Under the pieces are notes generated by a model, which did no database searches, was not told where the DNA came from, and saw only the letters and a list, made by a program, of their open reading frames with translations. Made by a program: the position numbers and the translations under genes. A DNA stretch of 64,000 bases. It comes from JAGQRJ01 sp041402045. Lineage in GTDB: Bacteria; Planctomycetota; J058. Positions 62,370-64,000 of the stretch are shown here, one piece after another; the stretch's first letter is position 1; every line of letters starts with the position of its first letter. Where the stretch lies: NCBI GenBank assembly GCA_041402045.1, contig JAWKSZ010000037.1, positions 12,747 through 76,746 on the forward strand. The letters are read 5' to 3'.

Positions 62370-63392
62370 ATGGTAAGGACACAGGACCTGGTGCCCAAAG
62401 AGAAGCTCACGCGGGAGAAGATCTGCCAGTTCATCTGGGATCGATACATCGAGAACACCCGCCCGAAGTTCGAGATCAACGAAGAAGAGGCGCTCCAGTT
62501 CTTCGAGGACTACTACAGCAAGCACCCGCTGAACACCGACGACGAGTGTTTCTACTACGGTGTTCTGCTCTACGAGCGCGCCTTCGCCGACGATCACAAC
62601 CGCGCCCGCTACCTGGTCAAGGCCCAGGAGGTGTTCTCGGTCTATCGCAGCGTCAGCGGCGACACCGAGTGGGACGCGATCGAGGATCGCTACGCGGACG
62701 TCTGCGACATCATCGAGAGCGAGAACCTGCGCGAGAGCGTCAAGACCGCGGCGGACCTCGCGCCGGAGATCGAGGGCATGGTCCTGATCCCCGCGGGGCC
62801 GTTCAAGTTCGGCTCCGAGCTGGTCGAGACCGTGCTCGAGCCGTTCTATATCGACATCTACCCGGTCACCAACGAGCAGTACCGCGTGTTCCTGGAGGAC
62901 ACCGGCTACCGCAACCCGGGGATCTGGCGCAAGCGCCCGGCCCTCGCTGAGGACGGGCTCCCGGTCGTGGGCGTGTCCTGGATGGACGCGCTGCAGTACT
63001 GCAAGTGGGCCAAGAAGAGCCTGCCGACCGTCGAGCAGTGGGAGAAGGCCGCGCGCGGCACCCAGGGCTATACCTACCCCTGGGGCGAGGAGACGCCGAC
63101 CCCCGCGCTCGCGAACTTCAACCAGTTCGACGGCAGCGAGCCCAAGCTGCGTCCGCTGAAGGAGTTCAGCGGCGTCTCCCCCTACGGCCTGCACAACATG
63201 GCCGGCTCGGTGTGGGAGTGGACCAACTCCGGGCACCCCGAGCTCGAGGGCACCCAGTGGGTCAAGGGCGGGAGCTGGATCGATCCGCCGCACCCCGAGT
63301 TCCTCTCCACCTACGTCGCCAACTGGGCGAGCAAGAAGGAGAAGAACGACCTGATCGGGTTCCGCTGCACGAAGCGGCTCGAGGTCCAGTAG
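62370..63392 (+). CDS. FGE-sulfatase (SUMF1-like) domain protein with a helical N-terminus
   Basis: A 340-residue protein. The first 130 residues are helical and TPR-like (EEALQFFEDYYSKHPLNTDD, CFYYGVLLYERAFADDHNRA). From about residue 133 an FGE/EgtB-type domain follows (MVLIPAGPFKFGSELVETVL, FYIDIYPVTNEQYRVFLEDT, LPTVEQWEKAARGTQGYTYP, NMAGSVWEW, VKGGSWIDPP, LIGFRC). As in the kinase-FGE fusion, the cysteine pair of true formylglycine generators after GGSW is missing, so a binding role is more likely than sulfatase activation. There is no signal peptide. Base composition is slightly lower in GC at the 5' end. Confidence 0.85.
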   Translation: MVRTQDLVPKEKLTREKICQFIWDRYIENTRPKFEINEEEALQFFEDYYSKHPLNTDDECFYYGVLLYERAFADDHNRARYLVKAQEVFSVYRSVSGDTEWDAIEDRYADVCDIIESENLRESVKTAADLAPEIEGMVLIPAGPFKFGSELVETVLEPFYIDIYPVTNEQYRVFLEDTGYRNPGIWRKRPALAEDGLPVVGVSWMDALQYCKWAKKSLPTVEQWEKAARGTQGYTYPWGEETPTPALANFNQFDGSEPKLRPLKEFSGVSPYGLHNMAGSVWEWTNSGHPELEGTQWVKGGSWIDPPHPEFLSTYVANWASKKEKNDLIGFRCTKRLEVQ

Positions 63393-63402
63393 CCGCACAC
63401 GC

Positions 63403-64000
63403 GTGCTGCCCTCGCCGATCGTGATCGACGGCCCCGCCGGGGCTGGCAAGAGCACCGTCGCCCGACGGCTCGCTGAGCGCCTGGGGGGCACCTACCTCGA
63501 CACCGGCGCCATGTACCGCGCCTTCACCCTGCGCGCGCTGCGGCTGCAGGTGGACCTCGAGGACCCCGCGGCCCTGGCCCGGGTCGTGGACCAGGGCAGC
63601 CTCGAGCTGCACGCGGACGAGGCCGGGCTGCGGGTGCGCCTCGACGGCGAGGACGTGACCCAGGCGATCCGGACGCCCGAGGTCACACGCTCCATCCACC
63701 ACCTGGCGAGCTGCGGTCCCGTGCGCGAGCGCCTGGTCGCCGAGCAGCGGCGCCTCGCGGAGCGCCTGCCGCGCCCCGTGGTGGCCGAGGGCCGCGACCT
63801 GGGGTCGGTGGTGTTCCCCGGGGCCCGGGTGAAGGTCTACCTGGACGCCTCGGTGGAGGTCCGCGCCCGACGGCGGCTGGCAGACCTCGGGGACGCGGCG
63901 CCGCCCTTGGCCGAGCTCGAGCGGGAGATCGCGCTGCGCGACGAGCGCGACAGCACCCGCGAGGTGGCGCCGCTGGTCCGGGTCCCCGACGCCGTGCGAG
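63403..64000 (+). CDS. cmk: Cytidylate kinase, 3' end outside window
   Basis: The first 199 residues of CMP kinase, which phosphorylates CMP and dCMP. PIVIDGPAGAGKSTVARRLA is the P-loop, LGGTYLDTGAMYRAFTLRAL is the CMP-binding segment typical of Cmk, and VVAEGRDLGSVVFPGARVKV then YLDASVEVRARRR complete the family pattern. The frame remains open at the window edge. The GTG start at 63403 follows the previous stop by 10 nt. Cmk often precedes rpsA, but here rpsA is 30 kb away. Confidence 0.93.
   Translation, partial: MLPSPIVIDGPAGAGKSTVARRLAERLGGTYLDTGAMYRAFTLRALRLQVDLEDPAALARVVDQGSLELHADEAGLRVRLDGEDVTQAIRTPEVTRSIHHLASCGPVRERLVAEQRRLAERLPRPVVAEGRDLGSVVFPGARVKVYLDASVEVRARRRLADLGDAAPPLAELEREIALRDERDSTREVAPLVRVPDAVR

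Overview
The window is a very GC-rich (about 70%), densely packed bacterial chromosome segment with GTG and TTG starts and many 4-base stop/start overlaps. Eukaryote-style Ser/Thr kinases, FGE-sulfatase domains, FHA and GGDEF signalling, a sigma-54 activator, a type II secretion operon and a decayed REP-associated tyrosine transposase fit Planctomycetota or Myxococcota, or a neighbouring phylum. The sequence alone does not settle the phylum.

Layout. 1-9.9 kb: ComEC tail, a Ser/Thr kinase fused to an FGE domain, a LON-domain protein, a SpoU/TrmH methyltransferase, two envelope proteins, an array of 9-bp repeats bounded by 23-bp direct repeats, RsmB and TruD, and a Spy-like periplasmic protein. 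10-21.9 kb: one type II secretion operon (gspE-F-G-H-I-J-K-L-M-C-like-D plus a small lipoprotein), with a secretin carrying a TPR tail. 21.9-23.2 kb: a frameshifted transposase relic. 23.2-38.5 kb: a YfhO-like membrane protein, a lipoprotein-type SAM hydrolase, a VOC protein, HolB, an EcsC-like protein, HslVU, ribosomal protein S1, a 1174-residue GlmS-like protein, Dcd and a zinc/HTH protein. 38.6-40.4 kb: a small membrane protein and glycerol kinase.

40.5-50.3 kb holds the most unusual locus: a leftward operon encoding a MerR-type regulator, three small helical proteins with short amphipathic N-termini, two Vps4/katanin-type AAA+ ATPases with MIT-like N-terminal helices, an SPFH-like/beta-propeller protein, a membrane protein with a CsgG/LpoB-like segment and an exported protein. 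One helical protein has a basic-then-acidic layout and an almost perfect MIT-interacting motif near its C-terminus. I read this as a bacterial ESCRT-III/Vps4-like membrane-remodelling system. Its promoter has a perfect TTGACA -35 box. The operon faces a 2176-residue protein (pseudokinase, ATPase-like, TPR, degenerate GGDEF, GAF, sigma-54 AAA+, Fis) that may help control it.

57-64 kb: a short asparaginase-domain protein (frameshifted start), an FHA-GAF-GGDEF-FHA protein, enolase, a FtsB/DivIC-like protein with a small upstream ORF, an unknown protein, an FGE-domain protein and the start of cytidylate kinase. Two otherwise intact genes (the AAA+ gene at 44-45 kb and the asparaginase gene) show apparent single-base frameshifts, so assembly error must be excluded. 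Several genes have a TAnnnT box 5-8 nt before a start codon without a clear ribosome site, suggesting leaderless transcripts.
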